DNA from: Lysobacterales bacterium
Lineage (GTDB): Bacteria; Pseudomonadota; Gammaproteobacteria; Xanthomonadales; Rhodanobacteraceae
Reading direction: 5' to 3'
NCBI GenBank assembly: GCA_002632325.1
Contig: NSJK01000001.1
Coordinates: forward strand, 62,001 to 126,000
Length of the DNA: 64,000 bases
Positions 18,631 through 25,986 of the stretch are shown here, piece after piece. Below the pieces are notes generated by a model that saw only the letters and a program-made list of their open reading frames with translations, did no database searches and was not told where the DNA came from. The first letter of the stretch is position 1; each line of letters starts with the position of its first letter. The position numbers and the translations under genes are program-made.

Positions 18631-18694
18631 TCGAGCAAGAGCGCACTTACGCAAACTCCCTGCCGGGGAGTTTGCCGCCACCAGGAAGGTGGCG
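18631..18694 (-). other. oriT of RSF1010/IncQ (MOBQ) type
   Basis: On the minus strand an inverted repeat (arms GCAAACTCCC and GGGAGTTTGC, 18651-18660 and 18666-18675) is followed at once by GTAAGTGCGC (18650-18641). RSF1010 has the same order: an inverted repeat, then GGTAAGTGCGC, with the nick just after GCGC. By analogy the nick falls between 18641 and 18640 on the minus strand. A second hairpin (CGCCACC/GGTGGCG, 18676-18694) flanks it. The cognate MOBQ relaxase lies at 22193. Confidence 0.85.
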
Positions 18695-18759
18695 CGTGCG
18701 CCAGGGCGTTGCCCCGGACCCCGGCGCGCGGCGCCGCAAGACGGACAATCTAAGGACGC

Positions 18760-19227
18760 TCAGACCTTCGGAAACAGCGCGTCGAACAGGGCGAGTTTTG
18801 CCTCCGATTGGGTGGCGAACGATGCTCGGCTGAGAGTGGAGTCGATGTGGTAGCCCCAACCGCCAAACTTCGAACGGTGAACACCAATGTTCTTACCGTC
18901 GATGTTGAGGAAAGGATTTCCAGATTTCGAAATCCGCCACTTCCTCCGCAGCCACCGCGCTCTGCGAGTCGCTCGGTTTCGCAGATGCGTCTCACGACGT
19001 CGAGGGCCCTCGTAATCGTCGGTCATCTTTTCCGCGCAAACGCATCCGACGCCCAGGCTCATCCCGTCGGGGTGAGCCATGCGGTGGACGAACCGGATCC
19101 GCTCGTTGCCGCACATCTCACAGACGGCGTATGCGGTGTCTTCGGCGGCATCATCCCCGCGCAGGTCGATGACGTCCTCGCATTCCCACCCTTTGTGCGG
19201 TATGCCCTTTTGGTCCCATCGGTTCAC
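18760..19227 (-). CDS. Hypothetical protein with cysteine-rich, zinc-finger-like core
   Basis: 155 residues from GTG 19227 (AGGA about 10 bases upstream). Four cysteines in CEMCGNERIRFVHRM...GVGCVCAEKM suggest a zinc site around residues 35-65, followed by a very basic helix (RRRETHLRNRATRRARWLRR) and a globular tail (FLNIDGKNIGVHRSKFGGWGYHID). Plausibly nucleic-acid binding. It starts 11 bp after the protein-L-like gene and precedes oriT. Confidence 0.6.
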   Translation of the reverse strand: MNRWDQKGIPHKGWECEDVIDLRGDDAAEDTAYAVCEMCGNERIRFVHRMAHPDGMSLGVGCVCAEKMTDDYEGPRRRETHLRNRATRRARWLRRKWRISKSGNPFLNIDGKNIGVHRSKFGGWGYHIDSTLSRASFATQSEAKLALFDALFPKV

Positions 19228-19238
19228 CGCACGGCTTC

Positions 19239-19475
19239 CTACTGTTGCTGCTGCGCGTACACGAGCAACTGCCAACGAATGGCGCCCTGCGCGGGCTGAT
19301 GCTGTCGGTGGTTCTGTGGGGGCAGCGGGTTGCCAGCGTTGGACGCCACTTCATCTCCGCATGCCGTACACCGGTAGATCCCCGAATGCGGGGTGGGGGC
19401 CCCTGGGTTGTGAATCGAGTCGAAGGCGGCATCCTGAGAGTGCACCAAGAGGTTGCCGTACTTGTACATTGCCAT
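19239..19475 (-). CDS. Protein-L-like small zinc-ribbon protein
   Basis: 78 residues. MAMYKYGNLLVHSQDAAFD, then GIYRCTACGDEVASNAGN and LPPQNHRQHQPAQGAIRWQL match a small family annotated as protein L in proteobacteria (pattern HAPG, GIYRC-x-x-C, LPPQNHHQH, I-W-L). The CxxC pair plus His residues may bind zinc. Function unknown. The leader TTTCTTGGAGAACCA is nearly identical to that of the next gene upstream. Confidence 0.7.
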   Translation of the reverse strand: MAMYKYGNLLVHSQDAAFDSIHNPGAPTPHSGIYRCTACGDEVASNAGNPLPPQNHRQHQPAQGAIRWQLLVYAQQQQ

Positions 19476-19492
19476 GTTGGTTCTCCAAGAAA

Positions 19493-19520
19493 GAGCCCGG
19501 CGGGGGGCGCCGCCGGGCTC
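19493..19520 (-). terminator. Rho-independent terminator or attenuator between two small genes
   Basis: On the minus strand a GC stem (GAGCCCGGCGG pairing with CCGCCGGGCTC) is followed by TTTCTT. The T-run continues into TTGGAGAA, the ribosome site of the protein-L-like gene, so the hairpin could also throttle that gene. Confidence 0.7.
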
Positions 19521-19527
19521 GATTCGA

Positions 19528-19692
19528 TTACTTCTCTTCGAAGTGGTGGTTGTTCAGGGAGGGCGGAAACTTCTCGTCCTTCTGAACGTGACGGTCATAC
19601 GAAGTCCCCGCGTACGCGTGGTTGGTGTCGTGGTACTGACCGTAGGTGGCCGTCTTGGGGCAGATTTGACCGGACCAGTGGGGCGTTGCCAT
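19528..19692 (-). CDS. Small conserved-looking protein (54 residues)
   Basis: Begins MATPHWSGQICPKTATYGQY and ends PPSLNNHHFEEK, rich in His, Tyr and Lys. The pattern G-x-I-x-P-x-T-x-x-Y...F-P resembles small YjzC-like proteins, but this is tentative. TTGGAGAACC 8 bases before the ATG is a good ribosome site and is duplicated before the next gene. A sigma-70-like promoter lies at 19774-19802 on the same strand. Confidence 0.6.
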   Translation of the reverse strand: MATPHWSGQICPKTATYGQYHDTNHAYAGTSYDRHVQKDEKFPPSLNNHHFEEK

Positions 19693-19773
19693 GATGTGGT
19701 TCTCCAAGAAAGTGGGCTGTCAAATCGATTCGATGACAGCACCTAGGCGTTAGGTCCGTCTAGGGTGATAGAA

Positions 19774-19802
19774 ACTATATTGCCACTACTTAATCAATGC
19801 AA
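19774..19802 (-). promoter_or_regulatory. Sigma-70-like promoter for the small-gene operon
   Basis: On the minus strand TTGCAT and TATAGT are separated by exactly 17 bases, in AT-rich DNA about 80 bp upstream of the 54-residue gene. It lies back to back with the WYL regulator gene, whose protein could control it. Confidence 0.6.
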
Positions 19803-19850
19803 ATCACTATAGACTTCGACTAAGAAAGTTTCGGGAACCGGCTGATTTCC

Positions 19851-20714
19851 ATGCAGTTCGAGCGAATACGTCGCAACGTTGTCGAGAGGCTCACTTTCAT
19901 CGAGCAGCGCCTCTACTGGGAGGGACGCTTTCAAAAAGCGGATCTCACGAACCGGTTTTCCATCTCGGTGCCTCAGGCGAGCGCTGATGTGGCGCACTAC
20001 CAACGGCTGGCGCCCGAAAACACGGTCTACGACGCCGCCGTGCGGGCTTTTGTGCCGACGCCCAAGTTCAAGCCGGCACTGATGGTTCCGGATGCGCGCA
20101 CGTATCTGAGCCAGCTGTTGCTGCTCGCCGACGATGCGTTGAAACCCTCGGAGTCCTGGCTCGGCGCCATCCCTTCGCACGCGGCGATTCCCAAGGTGCG
20201 ACGGCGTCTCAATCCGGAAGTCCTGCGGTCCGTCGTCCAGGCCATCCAGAAAAAGTGCGCCTTAGAGGTCCTCTATCAGTCCTTCAGCACGCCTGAGCCC
20301 AAGCGCCGATGGGTCGCACCGCATGGCTTGGCGTTCGACGGGTTTCGCTGGCACGCGCGCGTGTGGTGCTACACCAAGTCGGGCTTCATCGACTTGGTGC
20401 TGGCTCGGTTCCTCGAAATCGGCCAAACGAGGCAAGCGGAAGTCGACGGCGCGCTCGACCGCCTCTGGAATGAAATCGTCCAGGTGAGACTTGCTCCGCA
20501 CCCCGAGTTGCCCACTGGTCCACGCCGCGCTATCGAGCTTGACTACGGCATGGAGAACGGGGTCATCGACGTGCCGATGCGCCTCGCGCTCTACTACTAC
20601 TTCGAGCGGCATCTCTGCTTGGACATCGAGGCCAGACCCGAACGCAAGCAAGTGGTCGTGCTCAACCGGGATGAGATTGAGGCTGCGCTCAGCGGGAGTG
20701 GCTCGGTGGGGTAG
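19851..20714 (+). CDS. WYL-domain transcriptional regulator (BrxR/CapW-like)
   Basis: 287 residues. The N-terminal winged helix (RLTFIEQRLYWEGRFQKADL, then FSISVPQASADVAHYQRLAP) and the WYL domain (residues about 125-200, CALEVLYQSFS...GFRWHARVWCY) match the BrxR/CapW group, which repress BREX, CBASS and other defence loci and are thought to sense nucleic acid ligands. It lies 60 bp upstream of a restriction endonuclease gene, so control of that system is likely. Confidence 0.8.
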   Translation: MQFERIRRNVVERLTFIEQRLYWEGRFQKADLTNRFSISVPQASADVAHYQRLAPENTVYDAAVRAFVPTPKFKPALMVPDARTYLSQLLLLADDALKPSESWLGAIPSHAAIPKVRRRLNPEVLRSVVQAIQKKCALEVLYQSFSTPEPKRRWVAPHGLAFDGFRWHARVWCYTKSGFIDLVLARFLEIGQTRQAEVDGALDRLWNEIVQVRLAPHPELPTGPRRAIELDYGMENGVIDVPMRLALYYYFERHLCLDIEARPERKQVVVLNRDEIEAALSGSGSVG

Positions 20715-20774
20715 CCGAGCCTATGCAAGGGCGGCAGGGCTGACTAGGATCCCGGCATTATCGGGGATCTGCTG

Positions 20775-21380
20775 ATGCCGCTCGAAAGCCTGTCGCCCTT
20801 CATCCGCGAGCACTACGAAGTCCACGAGTGGCGCCACGCCACGGCCATCCTCGCGGCCGACTTCCCGGCAGAGTTCTCGGACATCCAGGCGGTGCTCGAC
20901 GAGTTTCGTCTCTACCGCAGCAAGGTCCAGGCGCCGGGTGGCGCGAAGTCGGAGATCTCGGGCTGGATTGACGGTCAACTCACCGCACGCGGATGGGTCG
21001 AGAAGAAGTTCACCACGCAGATCCGCGTGGACGACCACGCCATGGACACGCCGACTCACAAGGTCGACTGCTTCAAGAACCGCGTGGCGCTCGAAATCGA
21101 GTGGAACAACAAGGATCCCTTCTACGACCGGGACCTCAACAACTTTCGCCTGTTGTTCGACCTTCGCGCCATCAGCGTCGGGGTCATCATCACCCGATGC
21201 TCCGAGCTGCAGACCATCTTCAACGGCCTAGGCAAGGGCACTTCTTACGGCAACAGCACCACGCACATGGCGAAGCTGTTGCCGCGCATCGAGGGCGGCA
21301 GCGGCGGCGGGTGCCCCGTTCTGGTCTTCGGCATCAGCGAGCGCCTGTACGTGGACGACGTACAGACGCCCAGCGCCTAG
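20775..21380 (+). CDS. Type II restriction endonuclease, BglII/BstYI family
   Basis: 201 residues. The stretch KVDCFKNRVALEIEWNNKDPFYDRDLNNFRLLFD is characteristic of the BglII family, with the catalytic acidic residues of a PD-(D/E)xK-like core (D in KVDCF, E in LEIEW). FDLRAISVGVIITR follows as in the family. BglII and BstYI cut sites with a GATC core; the specificity here is unknown. GGGGA precedes the ATG. Its stop overlaps the stop of the convergent methyltransferase gene by 4 bp, forming a compact restriction-modification pair. Confidence 0.85.
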   Translation: MPLESLSPFIREHYEVHEWRHATAILAADFPAEFSDIQAVLDEFRLYRSKVQAPGGAKSEISGWIDGQLTARGWVEKKFTTQIRVDDHAMDTPTHKVDCFKNRVALEIEWNNKDPFYDRDLNNFRLLFDLRAISVGVIITRCSELQTIFNGLGKGTSYGNSTTHMAKLLPRIEGGSGGGCPVLVFGISERLYVDDVQTPSA

Positions 21381-22180
21381 CGGGGCTTTCGTTTGGCCCT
21401 GTTCTCGCCGGTCTTCGGCATTCGATGCGCCTGCGAGTGGTTGGCGTATGTCGCCCACGTCGGCTCGTACTCTTCGGACTGATTGCCGAACACCGACCAC
21501 CCCTTCCGAGGACCGCGGGCGAACATCTCCAGCCGTGGCCCTGGGCTACAAGCCTCAATCAATGGGTACTGCTCATCCGGCTTGCGGCTGTGCTCACGTT
21601 TTTGGGTCGCCAAGAAGTTGACCTGTCGGCGCCCGGGCGCGAGCGTTCGTGCGTTCTTGCCGCGGATGCCAAAAAGCAACAACTCCGTCGTGTTCCGGAA
21701 GTAAAAGCCAACGCCGCGGCCATCAGGGCCGCCGTCTTTCCGAACCTTGTGCCATACGAGGTTTGACTTGTAGTGAAAGCCCCAGGCCTCCATGACCCGC
21801 AGCCCGTCGGGCAAGAGGGCGTTCGGGACCCACAGATACAAGTGCGCGGGTTCCGCCACGATGTTGACCACGGGCAAGGCGCAGATGTCCTCCAACGTCA
21901 TCGTGCCGTAGCGGGACAGGCGCTTGTGTTCCGGCGCCATCTTCCCGGTTCGGTTCTCGAACCGCCACGGAGGGTCGGCGAGCACGGTATGGAAGCGTTT
22001 GCCGGCGGCGGCGCGCAGCAACTCGTCGGCAGGGGTTTCGGGGGCTTTGGGGTTCACGAAGAGGGGACGAGCTTGAAAGGCCGGCATGGTTGCTTGCATT
22101 GGTGCGGATGCGCAAGGGTCAAAGAGATCCCCTGTGGGGTTGCGGATCCGTTTGGCGCTTTTAGAGTGGTTCGAATCCAT
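21377..22180 (-). CDS. MT-A70-family adenine-N6 DNA methyltransferase
   Basis: 267 residues. Catalytic motif DPPW (VLADPPWRFENRTGK) near residue 65; YLWVPNALLPDGLRVMEAWGF and SNLVWHK follow as in MT-A70 enzymes; the C-terminus has GNQSEEYEPTW. It probably protects host DNA from the convergent endonuclease. The start at 22180 is chosen because GGAGG lies 8 bases upstream; an open frame runs on to 23041 but only as the antisense of the relaxase. Only 12 bp separate this start from the divergent relaxase start. Confidence 0.88.
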   Translation of the reverse strand: MDSNHSKSAKRIRNPTGDLFDPCASAPMQATMPAFQARPLFVNPKAPETPADELLRAAAGKRFHTVLADPPWRFENRTGKMAPEHKRLSRYGTMTLEDICALPVVNIVAEPAHLYLWVPNALLPDGLRVMEAWGFHYKSNLVWHKVRKDGGPDGRGVGFYFRNTTELLLFGIRGKNARTLAPGRRQVNFLATQKREHSRKPDEQYPLIEACSPGPRLEMFARGPRKGWSVFGNQSEEYEPTWATYANHSQAHRMPKTGENRAKRKPR

Positions 22181-22184
22181 TCGA
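22171..22184. promoter_or_regulatory. 14-bp palindrome over the methyltransferase start
   Basis: TCGAAT-CC-ATTCGA, with the methyltransferase start codon inside the right arm, 9 bp from the relaxase start. It could be an operator co-ordinating the two divergent genes, or chance. Confidence 0.35.
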
Positions 22185-22192
22185 GTGCCTCC

Positions 22193-23779
22193 ATGGCAAT
22201 CTTTTCGGCAAGCCTGCGCACGTTGAGTCGCACCAGAGGAGACAGTGCCGTTGCCGCGGCCGCCTACCGCGCAGGCCTCGCCGTGCGCGACGAACGCCTC
22301 GGCGTCGTTCACGACTACAACCGGCGCGCCGGCGTGGAACGCGTGCGCATTCTGGTGCCCGGTGGCGCCCCCGGGTGGGCGAGCGAGGCCGCCAAGCTCT
22401 GGAACGCCGCGGAGGCCGCGGAAGCTCGCCGCAACTCCAGGGTGGCCCGCGAGCTCATCGTCGCGCTGCCTCACGAGCTCGGAGCCGACTCCAGGGCCTC
22501 GCTCGCCGAGGACATCGGTCGGGTGCTCGTCGACCGGTACGGCGCGGCCGCCATGGTCGCCATCCACGCTCCCGACGGCCGAGGCGACCAGCGCAACCAC
22601 CACTGCCACATCCTGTTTTCGACGCGCGTCCTGGGCGCGGAAGGGTTCGGCGCGAAAATCCGAGTCCTCGACGACCGAGCGAAAGGCCCCGAGGAGGTCG
22701 AGGCCCTGCGCCGCACCGTCGCGGATCTCACGAACAACTACCTGGCGGCTGCCGGTGTCCCCGAGCGGGTGGACCATCGGACGTTGTCGGTCCAAGCCCG
22801 CGAGGCCGAGGCGAGGGGCCACTACGGCAAGGCCGCGGAACTTACGCGAGAGCCCACCGTACATCTGGGGCGTGCCGGCACCGCGTTGGCCCGCCGTGGC
22901 GCGCCAGACGAGCGTGCGGCTCTCAATGCGGCCTTGGCTGCGTCCAACCGTGCGGCCCTCGCCGCCTACGTCGAACGGAAAGCGAGGCCGGAGCTTTCTT
23001 CCATCCGCAGCCCCGTTGCCAAAGCACCTAGAGCCGGCCAAAGCCAGCGCAGCGTACGGCTACGGCCCACAGCAACGGCGCCCACGGCCCTGGGCGGTCC
23101 GTTTCGGGTAGCGCGGGCCACCGGTCGTGATGCCGAACTGCTGAATGCCCAAGCCGCGCTGACGGAGGAGGGCGGGCGGGTGGCCAGTGAGGCCCAGGCC
23201 TACTTGGACGGCCTGCGGCGCTCGATGGAGCAGAACGCCGTCTTGGTGGATGCGTATCTCGCGGTCATGGGCCGCCCCACCGAGCGGCCGAGACTTCTGG
23301 AGCAATGCGCCCGAGACCCCGCCTGGGTCGAACGTCTGCGTCGCTCCCTGGAAGCGCGGGCCGAACTCCAGGCATTGGACGAGGAACTGCCCCGGCGACG
23401 ACGTGAGTACGGACAGGCCATGGTCGCCACGACGAAGGCCCAGCAGGCCGTGGAGAAGGTGGAGGCTGCGCGGCCCTCGGCCTGGCGTGTCTTGAGTCGC
23501 CGGCAGTGGGCGGAGAAGCGCCGGAACGAGCGCGCTCGGCTCGGACTGCTTCAAGGGCAGGAGCGCGCTGCCCGCTTGCGGGCAGCGGGGTCGAGTGCCA
23601 ACGCTTTGAAGGAGCGGGCGTGGGCGCTGCGCGAGGAGATCCGTGGCATTGAGAAGGAGCGGCGAAGAGCAACGCAACGGGCACTGATTGACGCTCCGCG
23701 CGCTGTCGATGGAGCCGTCGTAGAACCGCCTGGGAGGCCTCAGGCCGGCCGGTCCTCGTCCAGGCGTCTTACGCCCTGA
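22193..23779 (+). CDS. mobA: MOBQ relaxase (MobA/MobL family)
   Basis: 528 residues from ATG 22193. The relaxase domain fills the first 200 residues: AAAAYRAGLAVRDE with the nucleophile-region Tyr, VALPHELG, and the HUH-type metal motif RNHHCHILFSTR near residue 140. It nicks oriT and stays bound to the 5' end. The C-terminal half is an Arg/Glu-rich, probably helical region without a recognisable helicase, so the enzyme is a short MobA type and not a full TraA. The matching oriT lies at 18631-18694. Family knowledge requires a coupling protein and type IV channel from a helper. Confidence 0.9.
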   Translation: MAIFSASLRTLSRTRGDSAVAAAAYRAGLAVRDERLGVVHDYNRRAGVERVRILVPGGAPGWASEAAKLWNAAEAAEARRNSRVARELIVALPHELGADSRASLAEDIGRVLVDRYGAAAMVAIHAPDGRGDQRNHHCHILFSTRVLGAEGFGAKIRVLDDRAKGPEEVEALRRTVADLTNNYLAAAGVPERVDHRTLSVQAREAEARGHYGKAAELTREPTVHLGRAGTALARRGAPDERAALNAALAASNRAALAAYVERKARPELSSIRSPVAKAPRAGQSQRSVRLRPTATAPTALGGPFRVARATGRDAELLNAQAALTEEGGRVASEAQAYLDGLRRSMEQNAVLVDAYLAVMGRPTERPRLLEQCARDPAWVERLRRSLEARAELQALDEELPRRRREYGQAMVATTKAQQAVEKVEAARPSAWRVLSRRQWAEKRRNERARLGLLQGQERAARLRAAGSSANALKERAWALREEIRGIEKERRRATQRALIDAPRAVDGAVVEPPGRPQAGRSSSRRLTP

Positions 23780-23819
23780 GATGAGGTTTCGTACCGTGGC
23801 AGCTCGATTCAGCTGATTT

Positions 23820-23848
23820 CGGTGCGCAGACCCCATGTCTGCGCACCG
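23820..23848. terminator. Perfect 12-bp stem-loop between convergent genes
   Basis: CGGTGCGCAGAC and GTCTGCGCACCG around the loop CCCAT, between the ends of the relaxase and AIPR genes. A bidirectional terminator is likely by position, although no strong T-tract follows on either strand. Confidence 0.55.
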
Positions 23849-23855
23849 AGCGGCT

Positions 23856-25007
23856 TCATCCGGCCAGTTTTGCGTAAATGGACGTAACGCGAGCCAGCGT
23901 CGAATAGCACGCTTTGCTCTTACCCATTACCCAGGGGTTGGAGTCCGCGATTTCCTTATAAGCTTGAGCGGCTGTCTCAATGAGCTCTTTCTCATCGAAA
24001 GCCTGCGGCGGCTGATATGACCAGCCCTTTTTTGTCTTCTTCAAGAAAACAGAAAGTGCCGCAATAATGGGGAAGATAATGCCATCAGGCACTTCCACAA
24101 TCTCATTTCCATTGCGTTCGATGGACCGAAGCCTAGTCCCGTAGAACTTCTGGTGTGTTTTCCATTTTTCGTAGAGGGTCCAGGCGTCTCCTGCAGCGCT
24201 CAGGCAATACGCGTAGACATCGGCAAGCTCGCCGTCCTTCTCGTCGTAGATCCGTTGGAAAGTCTTTAGGCAACGCGCTTTTTGGCTATACGTGAAGACC
24301 TTCGAGTCGCTCACCCCTAGTGATTCGAACACGGACGAGGGCATGAAGGCGAAGATAACCTGTATCAGTTTCTCGGTATCCAGGTAATCGTCGGCGGAAA
24401 CGTCCGTCTCGGACTTCCGGAGTTTCGCGTCCGGGTACTTCTGTTGCACGGCCTTTTCGAGTTCGTCCAGCTGGCCACGACGGCCCGCAATGGAAATCGC
24501 CCTTACATCATTCTGAAAGTTTCGAGATATGGAAATCTCAGCGACGAGGTCTCTGTCGTCCGTCACGATGAGTTCGAACTTGATGCTGGGGTCGACGACC
24601 TCTTCTTCGCTTGCTCCAGCGTGCTCGAAGTACCGCCTCAGTTCGCCCTGTGTTTGAGACCCGTTGATGATGCTGGGTCGAACGAGGGCGATGGTTTTGT
24701 TCTTGTCGTCGACCTCGGCCGACCGGGCCACGAGGACCATCCCTCCATTGAGAATGGAGAAATCGTCGATGTTGTCCCTCAGGGTTTTTCGAATGGCTTG
24801 GTGGACGAGCGTGGGGCTGCGCCGGGCTTTCCCGGGGGCGTCGACGAGGTACTCGCGGACGTTTTCGTCGTCCTCAAGCTCAAGTACAGAAGAAGCGGGG
24901 GCGTGGCCGGCATACACCCTGCGGCCCGCCTGTTCGTCTTCGGGGGCGCTGATATTGCGGCAGGAAAGATAGCGAAAAACGTACGGCTTCGTTTTGGAAG
25001 CAGACAT
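23856..25007 (-). CDS. AIPR-family (abortive infection phage resistance) protein
   Basis: 383 residues from ATG 25007 (GAGG 9 bases upstream). The core matches the AIPR family: FSILNGGMVLVARSAEV, then RPSIINGSQTQGELRRYF and ISISRNFQNDVRAISIAGRRGQLD. AIPR proteins are linked to phage resistance; their biochemical activity is not well settled. It stands alone with no partner on its strand. The C-terminus (WVMGKSKACYSTLARV) is helical. Confidence 0.8.
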   Translation of the reverse strand: MSASKTKPYVFRYLSCRNISAPEDEQAGRRVYAGHAPASSVLELEDDENVREYLVDAPGKARRSPTLVHQAIRKTLRDNIDDFSILNGGMVLVARSAEVDDKNKTIALVRPSIINGSQTQGELRRYFEHAGASEEEVVDPSIKFELIVTDDRDLVAEISISRNFQNDVRAISIAGRRGQLDELEKAVQQKYPDAKLRKSETDVSADDYLDTEKLIQVIFAFMPSSVFESLGVSDSKVFTYSQKARCLKTFQRIYDEKDGELADVYAYCLSAAGDAWTLYEKWKTHQKFYGTRLRSIERNGNEIVEVPDGIIFPIIAALSVFLKKTKKGWSYQPPQAFDEKELIETAAQAYKEIADSNPWVMGKSKACYSTLARVTSIYAKLAG

Positions 25008-25794
25008 GGGTAAATCCTCAGTTGTCCGCTGGACGCCGAAGGTAGCCACCGGTCGACGACCGGGGCCAAGCGACCCAGCGTCATCAGTTTCGCACAAGGG
25101 TAATGACTACTTCCAGCAGGGCTGGTAGCGAACCCCGGCGAGCAGGTCAACTTGAGGCGCCCTCCACGCCCATGACGAAACGTCTCCCGCGTTCCGCGGA
25201 AGACCGAGCCGAAAAATGCACGCGCTGGGTGAGGGGCTGCCGGAGCGGCGCCGGCGGACGCGCAATAGGTGCTCGGCGGCGTGGACATGAATGTGCGCTC
25301 GACTTGTTCTCTCGGAGGGGAGTCTGGGTCGCGCTCAACTACCTGCGAAACCTCTCGTAGGGTCCTGGGGCGTCCAGAGATTAAGAGTGATTATCGCGTC
25401 TAAGTTATTGATATTGATCAATTTATAGGAATACATCTCAACTTCTTGATTCCGAGGGGTTGACGAAACCCGCGTCCTGCATAGCTTGGCCCGGCGCCAT
25501 CGCGGCGCGAGCCGTCCGGAGCCTGTACCCCTCCGCTCGGCGCCCTTCCAACCACGGAGGTGCGCATGTAGCCCCTGCTGCCGACTTGAACCCTCGGCAG
25601 GGCCCCTAGAACGCAAAAGGCCCGGACATTTGCCGTGTCCGGGCCTGGATACTGCTTCTGCGTGAGCACGCGGAGGCACGATAACGCGTTTTTGCCCGGC
25701 GTCAACCGTCCACCCCTTCCGGGGGCGGCGATGGCTTCGTGCGCCCTGCCGTTCCCCTTTTCGGGCCCAGAGCCCTTCTTTTCGGAGAACGTGC
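25008..25794. other. 787-bp region without a convincing gene, upstream of the istA operon
   Basis: Open frames here (for example 25103-25360 on plus) have no recognisable features. An AT-rich patch at 25380-25445 is followed by TTGACG near 25459, which could be a -35. Two hairpins follow (25574-25603, TGCCGA/TCGGCA; and 25618-25646). It may contain the left end and leader of the IS21-like genes, but no terminal inverted repeat was found by eye. Confidence 0.5.
25618..25646 (-). terminator. Strong stem-loop with T-run on the minus strand
   Basis: Arms AGGCCCGGACA and TGTCCGGGCCT with a 7-base loop. Read on the minus strand it is followed by TTTTGCG, like a terminator, but no minus-strand gene ends here. 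On the plus strand it lies in the leader of the istA operon. Confidence 0.5.
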
Positions 25795-25986
25795 ATGACC
25801 CTTTACCGCCTTCCTGCGCTCGCGAGCGCGTCCCTGTTCCACAGTGCCGACATGGCCAGTTTGGTCCGGACACCGCGTCCCCGACGCTGGAACGACCGCC
25901 GTCGGCGCGCCTCGGTCGGTCCCGACCGTACGCCGGTCCCGGTGTTGCTTCCCGCGGCTGCCACGGCGCTGGAGAGCGCCCCATGA
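25795..25986 (+). CDS. Small ORF (63 residues) translationally coupled to istA
   Basis: Starts MTLYRLPALASASLFHSADM after a good ribosome site (GGAG 8 bases before ATG) and ends in TGA overlapping the istA start as ATGA. Arg- and Pro-rich (RTPRPRRWNDRRRRA). No family recognised. It may be a leader peptide that couples translation, or a real component of the istAB operon. Coding is uncertain because all frames here are open in GC-rich DNA. Confidence 0.35.
   Translation: MTLYRLPALASASLFHSADMASLVRTPRPRRWNDRRRRASVGPDRTPVPVLLPAAATALESAP

Noticed and set aside
22165..22192. tRNA-like T-arm (GGTTCGAATCC)
   Set aside because: No acceptor stem, anticodon arm or D-arm can be built around it; it is the 5' end of the methyltransferase gene.
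21773..22192. Relaxase N-terminal extension
   Set aside because: The extra 140 codons are the antisense of the methyltransferase gene; the MOBQ domain starts at 22193.
25103..25360. Plus-strand ORF of 85 codons upstream of istA
   Set aside because: No ribosome site, no recognisable residue pattern, and Arg-rich composition as expected from chance in GC-rich DNA.
25635..25982. N-terminal extension of IstA
   Set aside because: In frame but without homology; it crosses a hairpin, and the ATG at 25983 has a ribosome site and the HTH domain at the expected distance.
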